Source: Acidobacteriota bacterium
GTDB taxonomy: Bacteria; Acidobacteriota; Blastocatellia; Chloracidobacteriales; Chloracidobacteriaceae
DNA: 64,000 nt
NCBI GenBank assembly: GCA_016208495.1
Contig: JACQXX010000028.1
Coordinates: forward strand, 62,001 to 126,000
Reading direction: 5' to 3'
Below, one piece after another: positions 17,266 to 24,934 of the stretch. Each line of letters opens with the position of its first letter. Within the stretch, counting starts at the first letter, position 1. Made by a program: the position numbers and the translations under genes. Under the pieces are notes generated by a model. That model made no database searches and was not told the DNA's origin. It saw nothing but the letters and a program-made list of their open reading frames with translations.

Positions 17266-18372
17266 TCATGGCCGATAATTGCGCCGGGCTCTGATTACGA
17301 CCTCAGGGCGGGCAACTTCGACTTTGAGGACGTGTCGGTCTGAGGTTGGGGTATCTTCCGAGGGGTAAAACCCAAGTGTGTATTGGGTCCGCAATTCATC
17401 AGCGATCAATCGAAAAACCTGTTTTAAATCAGCCACTTCGCTGGTAAATGAACGTCCGCCGGTGGTGGTTGCCAGTTCGTCGAGGAATTTGCGGGCCGAG
17501 GCATTTTTTTGTTCCATCCATTCGCGACGGGCTTTGATGTCGGTCAGCAGGGTTCGGACTTGCTCTTCTTTTGACTGTTTTTCCCCGACTTTGCGAGGCC
17601 GGGATGGTGCGGCTTTGGCGTCAGGTTCGGTTTTTGAGGCATCTGGTGGAACAACCACGCTCTCGGTCATAAAGAAGATGGTATAGATCATGCTGCTGGT
17701 TTCGGAGGCAATGCCAAACACGGCTTTTTCATTCAATTTACTTTTGAGGTCTTTTCCATCCGTCAACAGCACAATGGCTTTGCGGCCAACAATGGATTTG
17801 AACTGGTTTTGGATTGCTTCAGCCAGGGCATCGTGCAGGCGAGTTCCGTACTTTTTCCCGATTTCAGCTTTGGCCACCGCGCGTTCCATCAGAATTGGAT
17901 CATCGGTTAATTCGGTTAAGACCCGAACTTCACTGTCAAAACTGATGACCATGGCTTTGTCCTTTGGGCGAAGCTGGCGCAAAAATGTGATGCCGGCTTC
18001 TTTGATTTCTTTCAGGACACCGCTGGTGCTGTAACTGGTATCAATCAGCAGGGCCATATGGAGCGGGGCGTCGGCGGCGTCAAAAAAATTGATTTGTTGG
18101 GCGGTGTTGTTGTCAAAGATTTTAAAATCTTCAACTTTGAGTTGCTGGATGTACTTTCCCTGGGCGTCAGTCACAATCACGGGAATCGTAACCAGGGTGG
18201 CTTCAATCGTGATTGAGTCGCCCTCAGGTTCGGTTTGTTTGTCCTGAGCGATAGCTGGTGACGTTCCCGCCAGGAAGCAACCCAACAGGAAGATGACCCA
18301 CCCCAGCCATATCGTGCGGGATTGGTGTGAGCCATCGAACTGGCGATAGAAGATTTTGGTGGCGTTTCTCAT
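17266..18372 (-). CDS. VWA-domain protein, acidobacterial VWFA-related type
   Basis: A 368-residue exported protein. A hydrophobic N-terminal segment (about residues 21-43) is followed by a beta-rich region (ATLVTIPVIVTDAQGKYIQ, then DFKIFDNNTAQQINFF) and a von Willebrand A domain. Its metal-binding MIDAS motif is intact (LIDTSYSTSG, a DxSxS at about residue 112), with a later LLTDGKDL. The sequence pattern is that of the family annotated as 'VWFA-related Acidobacterial domain', one of the better taxonomic pointers here. The ligand is unknown. It is divergent from the gene at 18499. Confidence 0.9.
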   Translation of the reverse strand: MRNATKIFYRQFDGSHQSRTIWLGWVIFLLGCFLAGTSPAIAQDKQTEPEGDSITIEATLVTIPVIVTDAQGKYIQQLKVEDFKIFDNNTAQQINFFDAADAPLHMALLIDTSYSTSGVLKEIKEAGITFLRQLRPKDKAMVISFDSEVRVLTELTDDPILMERAVAKAEIGKKYGTRLHDALAEAIQNQFKSIVGRKAIVLLTDGKDLKSKLNEKAVFGIASETSSMIYTIFFMTESVVVPPDASKTEPDAKAAPSRPRKVGEKQSKEEQVRTLLTDIKARREWMEQKNASARKFLDELATTTGGRSFTSEVADLKQVFRLIADELRTQYTLGFYPSEDTPTSDRHVLKVEVARPEVVIRARRNYRP

Positions 18373-18498
18373 AAGGGTGTGTTATCTCGCTCAAAACCAC
18401 ATTCATTAATGTCCCACAGTACTCACTTTTCCCGACCAGTTTTTCTGAAGCGGTTTCATCTGTGTCCATTCGACCAACCGAGGAGGAATCCTGATACC

Positions 18499-19035
18499 AT
18501 GAACTTGAGGCTTTTGCTTACCGGAATCATTGTTGGATGCGTGATCCTGACCTGTCCTGTGACAGGATTTGCGCAGAAAAAGAAATCGTCCAAAGCGGCT
18601 CCCGCCAAAACTTCCCAACCACCGAAACCGGATGCTGCCGCCGAAAAACGAGTTGCAGCCCAACAGTTATCAGTACAGCTCAAGGGATTGACTCAATTTC
18701 TGTATGTTTTTGGTGGTGTGACCCGGAGCTTTGAACACGTCGAAGAGGCAACTGAAGGCGAAGGCGTACCAGCCAGCGCAATTCGCAAAACTGAGAAAAC
18801 CCGGAGTGTTCTGGCGGAAAGCATTCGTAATCTGCGTGGCAATTTGGAGCAACTCGAAAACGACTTCAGCCAGAAATCCAATTTGCGGCCTTACTTTCAC
18901 TATCTGGTCGGTGTCTCTGACCTGGCGACGCAGGCTGAAGCCCAGGTCAATGATGGTCAGTTAAAAGAAGCTGGCCAGTCGCTTCTCAAATTGTCAAATC
19001 AACTGGCCGAAACGCTGGCCGGGTTGCAGGACTGA
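18499..19035 (+). CDS. Exported helical protein of unknown function
   Basis: A 178-residue protein. The start at 18499 is fixed by a perfect AGGAGGA 11 bases upstream and gives a signal peptide (LRLLLTGIIVGCVILTCPV, then GFAQ). A basic Ala/Pro/Lys linker follows (KKKSSKAAPAKTSQPPKPDA). The rest is strongly helical with charged heptads (VLAESIRNLRGNLEQLENDF and LLKLSNQLAETLAGL). The length and composition suggest a periplasmic helical bundle. I recognise no family. The divergent partner is the VWA protein. Confidence 0.8.
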   Translation: MNLRLLLTGIIVGCVILTCPVTGFAQKKKSSKAAPAKTSQPPKPDAAAEKRVAAQQLSVQLKGLTQFLYVFGGVTRSFEHVEEATEGEGVPASAIRKTEKTRSVLAESIRNLRGNLEQLENDFSQKSNLRPYFHYLVGVSDLATQAEAQVNDGQLKEAGQSLLKLSNQLAETLAGLQD

Positions 19036-19297
19036 GCCGATAGTGGTTAGTGGTTAGTGGTTAGTGATGCAAGTTAAGGGTTGGAAATCTATTTGTTAGA
19101 AATAAAGGATTTATTGGGATTTCAAATTTCAGTCGGTTAACCTGCTGTCTGGAAGTTGCTAATTTTGAAGGCTCGATTTCAACTCTTAATTCGCATATTG
19201 ATTAGTGGTTAGTTGTTGGTTCCTGGTTCTTCTTCGAGCATATTGATTTCTAACCACTAACCACTAACTACTAACCACTAACCACTAACCACTTTCT
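19036..19297. repeat. GTGGTTA heptad-bracketed element
   Basis: GTGGTTA units begin 5 bp after the stop of the upstream gene. Inverted TAACCAC units (19250-19292) end 5 bp before the stop of the OmpA gene on the other strand. The interior of about 180 bp holds TTCCTGGTTCTTCTTCGAGC and TGATTTCTAACC, the reverse complement of the motif shared with 11540 and 27870. Confidence 0.8.
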
Positions 19298-20242
19298 TCA
19301 TTCCGTTGCGGTGGCGCGGTTGACGAGGATTCGAACTTCGACGCGCCGGTTGAGGTCGCGGCCTTCGCGAGTGGTATTGTCGCCAACGGCCCGTGCTGAA
19401 CCATATCCAAACGGCGTGATCATGCGACGGAGCGGAATGTTGTGGTTTTCAGCCATATAGCGCACGACTTCATCAGCCCGTTTTTGACTCAAGTCCCGAT
19501 TTTTCTGAATTGATCCAGTGGTGTCGGTATAGCCGGCAATTTCAATCAGATACCCCCGAATAGTCCCGGATTTTTGGGCAATATCGTCAAGTACCTGCTT
19601 GGCCTCAGGCGACAGGTCATATTTATTGACTTTGAAATAGACGGTGGATTCTTCCTTGACGTCATATTCATCGAGCGCCGAGATGCGTTCGTTGACCTTT
19701 TTGTTCAAATCAACCATTTCGGTGCGGGTGGTATCAATGTCAGTCCGCAGCGTTTTGGAGATGTTGTTGAGTTCATCCACCTGACTGGCAAGTTCTTCGT
19801 TGGCGGATTCCACCCGACTGACGCGCTCTTCAACCGGAGTGACGCGGGTTTCAACTGAACGCGAAATTTCCAGATCCGAATCCTTAAAGCGCAATTTTTG
19901 GGCCACCAGTTGACCTTGCGTATCATTGGTGCCTTCGATTTCAACCCGCAACCCGACCAGCAGGGCTTCGAGGTTAAAATCTTTGCCTGAGGTCAGAAAC
20001 CCACCTTTTGATTTGATACTGGTGGTGCGGGTGACCAGAACCGTGACCTCACGGTTGTCATTGGTCTTCACCGTGAGAACGTCTCCCTGGCGTTTGGCAA
20101 TCCGGCCTTTGAGTTTAACCTTTTGTGAGACAGCCGTTCCCGCGGGTGAAGGGGTTACGGCTGCCTGAGCGATAAATCCATCTCCAACGATGCCTGTCAT
20201 CAGCACCAAAACAAAAATCCAATGCAAACGCAATCGGCTCAT
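19298..20242 (-). CDS. OmpA-family protein with DUF5666-like N-terminal domain
   Basis: A 314-residue envelope protein. The start at 20242 has AAGGAG eight bases upstream and gives a signal peptide ending IAQAAV. Residues about 40-125 form a small beta-barrel-like domain (KLKGRIAKRQGDVLTVKTND) resembling DUF5666. A predicted coiled coil follows (about 130-190, VESANEELASQVDELNNISK). The C-terminal OmpA peptidoglycan-binding domain (about 195-310) shows VYFKVNKYDLSPEAKQVLDD, IAGYTDTTGS, and a final NRRVEVRI. It presumably links the outer membrane to peptidoglycan. Confidence 0.9.
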   Translation of the reverse strand: MSRLRLHWIFVLVLMTGIVGDGFIAQAAVTPSPAGTAVSQKVKLKGRIAKRQGDVLTVKTNDNREVTVLVTRTTSIKSKGGFLTSGKDFNLEALLVGLRVEIEGTNDTQGQLVAQKLRFKDSDLEISRSVETRVTPVEERVSRVESANEELASQVDELNNISKTLRTDIDTTRTEMVDLNKKVNERISALDEYDVKEESTVYFKVNKYDLSPEAKQVLDDIAQKSGTIRGYLIEIAGYTDTTGSIQKNRDLSQKRADEVVRYMAENHNIPLRRMITPFGYGSARAVGDNTTREGRDLNRRVEVRILVNRATATE

Positions 20243-20394
20243 AAAAGCGTCTCCTTGAATCAGATCGAAAAGAAGTTGTGAAAAGCTCAATGAAATCAAA
20301 AGGGCAGCTCAAACAAGGTGGGCGTTTGAACCCTGCTAAAGTACCTGTTTGAGAGAGCAATGTGAAGAGGGAGTGTGGATTTATATGCGGCGGG

Positions 20395-20428
20395 GTTCGG
20401 GGTTCAGGGTTCAGGGTTCAGGGAAATC
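20395..20428. repeat. GGGTTCA heptad array upstream of ompA
   Basis: Four to five units of GGGTTCG/GGGTTCA. The flanks, about 20300-20543, hold no gene that I can support. Confidence 0.75.
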
Positions 20429-20543
20429 CAGTTTTCCCGTCAGTTGACCCGGTGTGAATCCAGGATGGATGTTTCGAACAGAGCCGAAATTTGGTAAGGC
20501 TTGGGGCAACCAGGGTTTTTCTAAAAAGAAGAATTTGGAGACA

Positions 20544-20942
20544 TTACCTGACCAAAAACAGCACCAAAGCCCATACGCCAACCAGGTACAATAAAATGAT
20601 CAGCAGTACCAGATACCCCAACCGCTGCCTAATCCATTGCTCAACCTCCTCCTCCGCACCCATTCGAGGAACCTTTGTTGGTTGTACCGAGGTTGGAACA
20701 ACTCCCCGTCCAGTAAAGCTCAAGCAGCGATAACAATATTCAATCGTTTCCCAAAACTCCGTCGTCGCTCCACATCGTGGGCAAGCCAGCCTAAACGACT
20801 CTGTCCCCCGCGCATCCAGTTGCACAATTGCCTGACACCTTCCGCACAAACTGGTGACTGGATCAAATTGATCAGCCTGATGGCAAACTTCACATCGGGT
20901 CGGAAGCGATTCTTTGAGGATTTTTAAAGCTTTGTCAGGCAT
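20544..20942 (-). CDS. Zinc-ribbon membrane protein, paralogue 2
   Basis: A 132-residue protein starting MPDKALKILKESLPTRC. Four CxxC pairs (CEVC, CGRC, CPRC, CYRC), spaced about 18-26 residues apart, form two likely zinc ribbons. A single C-terminal transmembrane helix follows (LVLLIILLYLVGVWALVLFL). The first 30 residues are almost identical to those of the gene just upstream (20974-21474), including CHQADQFDPVT, so the two arose by tandem duplication. The longer in-frame start at 21020 is rejected because both genes share the MPDK start and the conserved leader before it. Function unknown; a membrane-anchored metal or redox sensor is possible. Confidence 0.75.
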   Translation of the reverse strand: MPDKALKILKESLPTRCEVCHQADQFDPVTSLCGRCQAIVQLDARGTESFRLACPRCGATTEFWETIEYCYRCLSFTGRGVVPTSVQPTKVPRMGAEEEVEQWIRQRLGYLVLLIILLYLVGVWALVLFLVR

Positions 20943-20973
20943 AACCCCTTGGCTCCCTTCACCTATTTTGGAT

Positions 20974-21474
20974 CTATCTATCCCAGGAGCACAGAATCCA
21001 AAGTACAACCCAAAAACCAATCCAAACCAACACCGGGTTTATCAATCCAGTCAAGCCACCATAGACAATAAGGCCAAGCACTCCAATCGCCAGTTTTTTA
21101 TAAAGTGGCTTGAGGGTGATTGTTCTGTCACGAATGCTCTCAATCGATGCTTTTGCTTTGCGCTTAGGTGTTGACCATACGCCGCTTCTTGAAACAACTG
21201 GACCATATCGGACGGGATTGCCAACTGGGACTGCTGTTTGTTCATAGCACTGATAACAAAAACCAACCGAAGCGAAGAATTTTCCCAAACTCCCGCATTT
21301 TGGGCAGGCCAAATATGAGGTTTTTGCTAAAGAATCACTTTCGGGGTTTCCTCCAAATACAAACTGGCAACGCTGGCAAACTCCGGTGACTGGATCAAAT
21401 TGATCAGCTTGATGGCAGACATCGCACCGGCTTGGGAGGGATTCTTTGAGGATTTTCAAGGCTTTGTCAGGCAT
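20974..21474 (-). CDS. Zinc-ribbon membrane protein, paralogue 1
   Basis: A 166-residue protein starting MPDKALKILKESLPSRC, the tandem copy of the gene at 20544-20942. It keeps the same Cys pairs (CDVC, CQRC, CPKC, CYQC), then has a longer basic linker and a hydrophobic C-terminus with one or two membrane helices (LAIGVLGLIVYGGLTGLI, LVWIGFWVVLWIL). The start at 21474 is chosen because it aligns exactly with the paralogue; the open frame further upstream runs into a palindromic element. It is 31 bp from its paralogue and probably co-transcribed with it. No known family recognised. Confidence 0.75.
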   Translation of the reverse strand: MPDKALKILKESLPSRCDVCHQADQFDPVTGVCQRCQFVFGGNPESDSLAKTSYLACPKCGSLGKFFASVGFCYQCYEQTAVPVGNPVRYGPVVSRSGVWSTPKRKAKASIESIRDRTITLKPLYKKLAIGVLGLIVYGGLTGLINPVLVWIGFWVVLWILCSWDR

Positions 21475-21592
21475 AACCCGTTGAGTTGGGTGAAGAACTT
21501 TCTCAGGAATTGTAGCAAGGGAACTCAGTTGGCGCGACAAAGAAATTGGGCTGAACTCCGTTGCGGAAAGATTGCCTGGGTTTGCCAACCCC

Positions 21593-21841
21593 CGCCCGAA
21601 TGGGCGCCGGAAAATAGCCGGTGGTTTGCCGCTTTGGGCACACCACCGGTTCCCGGTCCACATCGCTTCGCGCCCGGATGGGCGCTGGAATATCTTGTCG
21701 GTCAGGAATCCTCAATTTTCCGTAACTTTTGAGACTTTGGTCCAGCGCCCATCTGGGCGCGAACGCTTCACGGCCCGCATTCCGGTGGGTGCGCCGCAAA
21801 GCCGGCTTCCACACCGGCTATTTTCCGGCGCCCTGCGGGCG
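21593..21841. repeat. Nested palindromic element, copy B
   Basis: A 249-bp relative of the element at 6848-7106, with the same outer arms (CGCCCGAATGGGCGCCGG ... CCGGCGCCCTGCGGGCG), the same AATAGCCGGTGG...CGCTTTGG block and the same inner pair (GCGCCCGGATGGGCGCTGG / CCAGCGCCCATCTGGGCGC). It lies directly upstream of the zinc-ribbon pair. Confidence 0.85.
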
Positions 21842-21867
21842 AAAACCGACCTTTCCGCAACAGATTT

Positions 21868-21985
21868 AGGCTGAAGAAAACGGGCCTGAAGTTGGGTTTA
21901 CCCAATATTCTTCAACCCACCTTCTTCAGCTCTGAGCCCCAAGCCCTCAGCCCTGGTTTTCTCAGCCCGAAGTCTTCAGCCCTGC
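21868..21985. repeat. GGCTGAAG / CTTCAGCC repeats
   Basis: Inverted and direct copies of GGCTGAAG and CTTCAGCC interspersed with AGCCCTCAGCCC. A related run is at 30090-30175. The stretch 21842-21989 holds no gene. Confidence 0.65.
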
Positions 21986-21989
21986 TCGA

Positions 21990-23930
21990 TCACGCCACTG
22001 ATTTTTCCACAATCGCCATCGGTTGATTGTTGTTGGTCATTGATGTTACCTGACCGCTCAGCATGGTGGCGGCCAGAGCAGACAAGGCAGTATTTTTGCC
22101 TTCGCCACCACCACTCACAAACACATCCGGAGTGATTTTAATCTTGCCTTCTTTGATCAGCTTGAGCATTTCAATCGTCAAGACACCTTCGCGACCAATT
22201 TCCGAAATGAGCAGCTTGTAGGCATGCTGATTGGCTTCAGCGCGCAGTGTAATTTGTTTGGCTTCGCCTTCGGCGCTTGCAATTGCCGCCATCGCTTGCG
22301 ATTTAGCAATTTCAACGGCTGCCTGAGCCGCCACAATATACTTTTGCTGATCAGCCGAGGCTGTGGCATTTTCCAGAGCACTCCGGGTTTCTTCAGCCAT
22401 TTTCTGTTCGCGATAGGTTTTTTCACGTTCGCGAGCCAGGAAGCGGTCCGTCTGGGTCTTGAGCAGTGTTTCTGGAATCCCAACGTCACCAATCAACACA
22501 TCCACCGTCTCAATGCCATATTCACGCAGCATGAGCGTGGTCACTTCGCGGGCATTGGCCTGCTGTTGCGACCGGTTGTTCAAGAAGTCGAGCGCGTCGC
22601 AGCGTTCGGCATTGTTGCGGAAGGTGGCGCCAATTGCCGGGTGGATCACGCGGTCAATCGCATTCTGAATCGAGCCGATTTTCGAAACCACCATTGGCGC
22701 TTTTTCCTTTGGAACTCGAATCACCACTTTGACATCCACCGGGAATGAGAAACCATCCCGGCTTTTGACTGTGATCGAATCCAGCGGCGTCGCCCGGTTG
22801 GTGGTATTCCAGTCAATCGTAATGTTGAGCGTCGAAATCGAGAATACCACATAGGCAATCGGATTCAGGTAATAGGTATTTGGTTCAAGGACACTCTTTA
22901 ACACCCCACGGAAGCCTTCATCCACCAGGTCTGGGGTTCGGCCATCTTCACCGACTGGCGGCAAGATCCCGACGTTGGAACGAACCACGCCAACTTCGCC
23001 AATGTTGATGACGGTGGCTTCCTGAACCGTGACCTGAAAGAGCAGAGGATTGATGTAATACATCCCCGGCTTGAGAATGTCGAGTTGTGGTCCGCGCTGA
23101 CCACCGTGATCCAAAAACGCCTGACAATCCTGGAAATCGTTGTGGCCGGTGACGGTATCGCCCAGGATTTGTTCTTCGCGTAGCGGCGTTCCATCAAGTG
23201 CCGAAACCAGCCCGATTTCACCCGTTTTGACCCGCACGGCATCGGCCAGTTGAATGCGGAACAGTTGGGTGTTGATGCGATACTGGCCCGGCGTCAGGAT
23301 GTCAACCTGGGGGCCTTTTTGACCTCCGGCCCGCAAAAAGACCTGGCTATTTTGGAAATTCTGGTGGCCGGAAACCCGCTGACCCAAAAGCTGCCCCGTC
23401 TGGAGCGTCGCGCCGTCAGTTGCCGTGACAATGCCAACTTTTCCTTGTGGAATTTCAATCATGGCGGCTGGCTGAACATTGAACAGATAGGTGTTGATTC
23501 GGTAGCGGCCTGGGGTCAGTACTTCCAACTGTGGCCCTTTTTGTCCGCCCCGGCGCAGGAAGGCTTCACCATCCTGAAAATTGCCATGACCCTCGGCGCT
23601 TTCGGCAAAAAGCTGGCCGGTTTTAAGCTGAGCGCCATCAATTGCCGTGACCAGCGCCATCTGGCCCTGGGGAACTTCAGTAATCGGAATGCGCGTGACT
23701 TTAAAAAACGGTTTGGGCAGGAAGTGCAACCCTGGAGGCAACACGCGGGCTTGCAGGCCCTGTTCGCCAGTGGCGATCACCCGCCCTGGAACAAGTGATT
23801 TTCCAATAATTTTTTTCTCGACCAGTCCAACTTCGCTTTCACGAATGAGATAAAACGGATTGATCGTGGCAAGCAATATCACAATGGCAATAACTGAAAA
23901 CACCAGCAAGAACAAAAGTGGCCCTTCCAT
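21990..23930 (-). CDS. SPFH/Band 7 (flotillin-like) protein with triplicated N-terminal module
   Basis: A 646-residue protein. An N-terminal membrane helix (residues about 4-24) precedes a module of about 80 residues repeated three times in full. Each begins like IPQGKVGIVTATDGATLQTG, continues through GHQNFQNSQVFLRAGGQKGP and ends LTPGQYRINTQLF; partial copies lie at both ends. A Band 7 domain follows (about residues 370-520, with VDVKVVIRVPKEKAPMVVSK), then a long Ala/Glu/Gln-rich helix (ENATASADQQKYIVAAQAAV) typical of flotillins. It probably oligomerises at the inner membrane. The start at 23930 places the membrane helix at the N-terminus. It lies 114 bp downstream of the riboswitch-controlled gene and may be in its transcript. 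Confidence 0.88.
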   Translation of the reverse strand: MEGPLLFLLVFSVIAIVILLATINPFYLIRESEVGLVEKKIIGKSLVPGRVIATGEQGLQARVLPPGLHFLPKPFFKVTRIPITEVPQGQMALVTAIDGAQLKTGQLFAESAEGHGNFQDGEAFLRRGGQKGPQLEVLTPGRYRINTYLFNVQPAAMIEIPQGKVGIVTATDGATLQTGQLLGQRVSGHQNFQNSQVFLRAGGQKGPQVDILTPGQYRINTQLFRIQLADAVRVKTGEIGLVSALDGTPLREEQILGDTVTGHNDFQDCQAFLDHGGQRGPQLDILKPGMYYINPLLFQVTVQEATVINIGEVGVVRSNVGILPPVGEDGRTPDLVDEGFRGVLKSVLEPNTYYLNPIAYVVFSISTLNITIDWNTTNRATPLDSITVKSRDGFSFPVDVKVVIRVPKEKAPMVVSKIGSIQNAIDRVIHPAIGATFRNNAERCDALDFLNNRSQQQANAREVTTLMLREYGIETVDVLIGDVGIPETLLKTQTDRFLAREREKTYREQKMAEETRSALENATASADQQKYIVAAQAAVEIAKSQAMAAIASAEGEAKQITLRAEANQHAYKLLISEIGREGVLTIEMLKLIKEGKIKITPDVFVSGGGEGKNTALSALAATMLSGQVTSMTNNNQPMAIVEKSVA

Positions 23931-24044
23931 ACGCAGTCTCCCAATAGCAAACCAGGGTGAAAAGAAAAGGAATGAGGGGCAAAAGGTTTGTCCTGAGTCC
24001 TTGCCTAAATGCGCCTTTCGGCCCTCATTCCTCACTGACGAGGT

Positions 24045-24530
24045 CTATCGAACGTGAATGCTCGGAGCACGAAACTCTTCGCAATAGCGACCGAAAATGC
24101 CAGCAATCCGTTTGCAGATGGTTTCCAGCGGTTCGTTCACAATCCGGCGGCCCAGGTCTGGCGGTAACGCTGCCAGCGCAGACACCGTCGGCTGGTGAAC
24201 CGATGGGTATGAGGTACTGTGAACTGAAGGAAATAGAGGTGGGGGAATCGGGGAGGGAAGTTCATCCGCGAGATTGACCAGCACCTGATAAATCAGGCCC
24301 GCCGGCAATTCTTCGGCCACTTCAATCGTGAAATGCTTGAGCATCCGGCACTGGTGTTTTCCAGTTCGAGTCGTTTCAAGCCCGTAGACTCTGACAGTGC
24401 CTGCGTATGGCGCGCGTGGAAGTGGGTGGGTTGATTCAACCTGCAGCCGACACAGCCCCTGTGCGTGGTCCGCCCCTGTGAATTGGGGAGTAGCAAGCAC
24501 AGTGACGCAAATCGTAGCTGGTTGATTCAT
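24045..24530 (-). CDS. Protein of unknown function behind a c-di-AMP riboswitch
   Basis: A 161-residue protein with no signal peptide or membrane helix, a Pro/Ser-rich stretch in the middle (SPIPPPLFPSVHSTSYPSVH) and Cys residues at scattered positions. I recognise no domain. The start at 24530 lies 11 bp after the predicted riboswitch terminator; the alternative start at 24551 would fall inside the terminator tail. As the first gene after a cyclic di-AMP aptamer, with the flotillin-like gene next, it may belong to the cell-envelope, osmotic or ion-homeostasis response that this second messenger usually controls. Confidence 0.7.
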   Translation of the reverse strand: MNQPATICVTVLATPQFTGADHAQGLCRLQVESTHPLPRAPYAGTVRVYGLETTRTGKHQCRMLKHFTIEVAEELPAGLIYQVLVNLADELPSPIPPPLFPSVHSTSYPSVHQPTVSALAALPPDLGRRIVNEPLETICKRIAGIFGRYCEEFRAPSIHVR

Positions 24531-24540
24531 ATGTGTTTCG

Positions 24541-24582
24541 CCAAAAAGCAAAAGACCACAGGCCCAAACGGTCTGTGGTCTT
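24541..24582 (-). terminator. Intrinsic terminator of the c-di-AMP riboswitch
   Basis: A perfect 10-bp stem on the minus strand (AAGACCACAG / CTGTGGTCTT, 24582-24573 and 24561-24552) with an 11-base loop, followed by TTGCTTTTTGG. It sits between the aptamer and the ATG at 24530, where the expression platform of a transcription-attenuation riboswitch would lie. Confidence 0.88.
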
Positions 24583-24603
24583 CATCTCTTTGACACGCAG
24601 ATC

Positions 24604-24795
24604 GGTTCGCCCTTCCAAACGTGCCTACGAGGTTAGCTGACGGATTCGGGCTTGGAAGTGCCCTACTGGAGATCACTCATTGCTGAAGATCAATCCAGAT
24701 TCACCCCAGAAAGCCGGCATCACACAAGCTGACGACTGGCTTCCAGTTGGTTCCCCCGCTCTACTTCTTTCGTTGCAAAGTAGACTCGGCTGCAA
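24604..24795 (-). promoter_or_regulatory. Cyclic di-AMP (ydaO/yuaA) riboswitch aptamer
   Basis: On the minus strand the conserved blocks of the ydaO/yuaA class occur in order: GCCGAGTC near 24790; GCGGGGGAACC; TCTGGGGTGAATCTGG; CAGTAGGGCA; CCCGAATCCGTCAGCTAACC; CGTAGGC; and GGAAGGG near 24607. The match to the known consensus (GGAACC, GGGGUNAAUC, CAGUAGGG, CCGNCAGCUAAC, AGGC, GGAAGG) is extensive. A terminator follows directly. This class binds two c-di-AMP molecules and usually turns expression off when ligand is present. Assignment is from memory of the consensus, not a covariance search. Confidence 0.88.
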
Positions 24796-24828
24796 AGTTC
24801 TGACAAACAACCTCAAAAACTGATGACT

Positions 24829-24856
24829 ATGCTAGACCTTTTTTTGGCACTGTCAA
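24829..24856 (-). promoter_or_regulatory. Sigma-70-like promoter for the riboswitch transcript
   Basis: On the minus strand TTGACA (24856-24851) is followed after 16 bases by TAGCAT (24834-24829). Transcription would begin about 25-30 bases before the aptamer. This supports an independent transcript rather than read-through from ftsY. Confidence 0.7.
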
Positions 24857-24902
24857 GCAAAATCGCATGTCAACCTCCGTCTCTCAATTGCACGGGATAT
24901 AA

Positions 24903-24934
24903 CACAAAAGGGGGCGGACACCTCGGTCCACCCC
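24903..24934 (-). terminator. Intrinsic terminator of ftsY
   Basis: On the minus strand, starting at the last base of the ftsY stop codon: GGGGTGGAC, loop CGAGGT, GTCCGCCCC (one G-T pair), then CTTTTGTG. A 9-bp stem with a short T-rich tail. Confidence 0.75.

Noticed and set aside
24436-24618. Minus-strand frame through the riboswitch terminator
   Set aside because: It would read through the aptamer and terminator; the regulatory RNA explains the sequence better.
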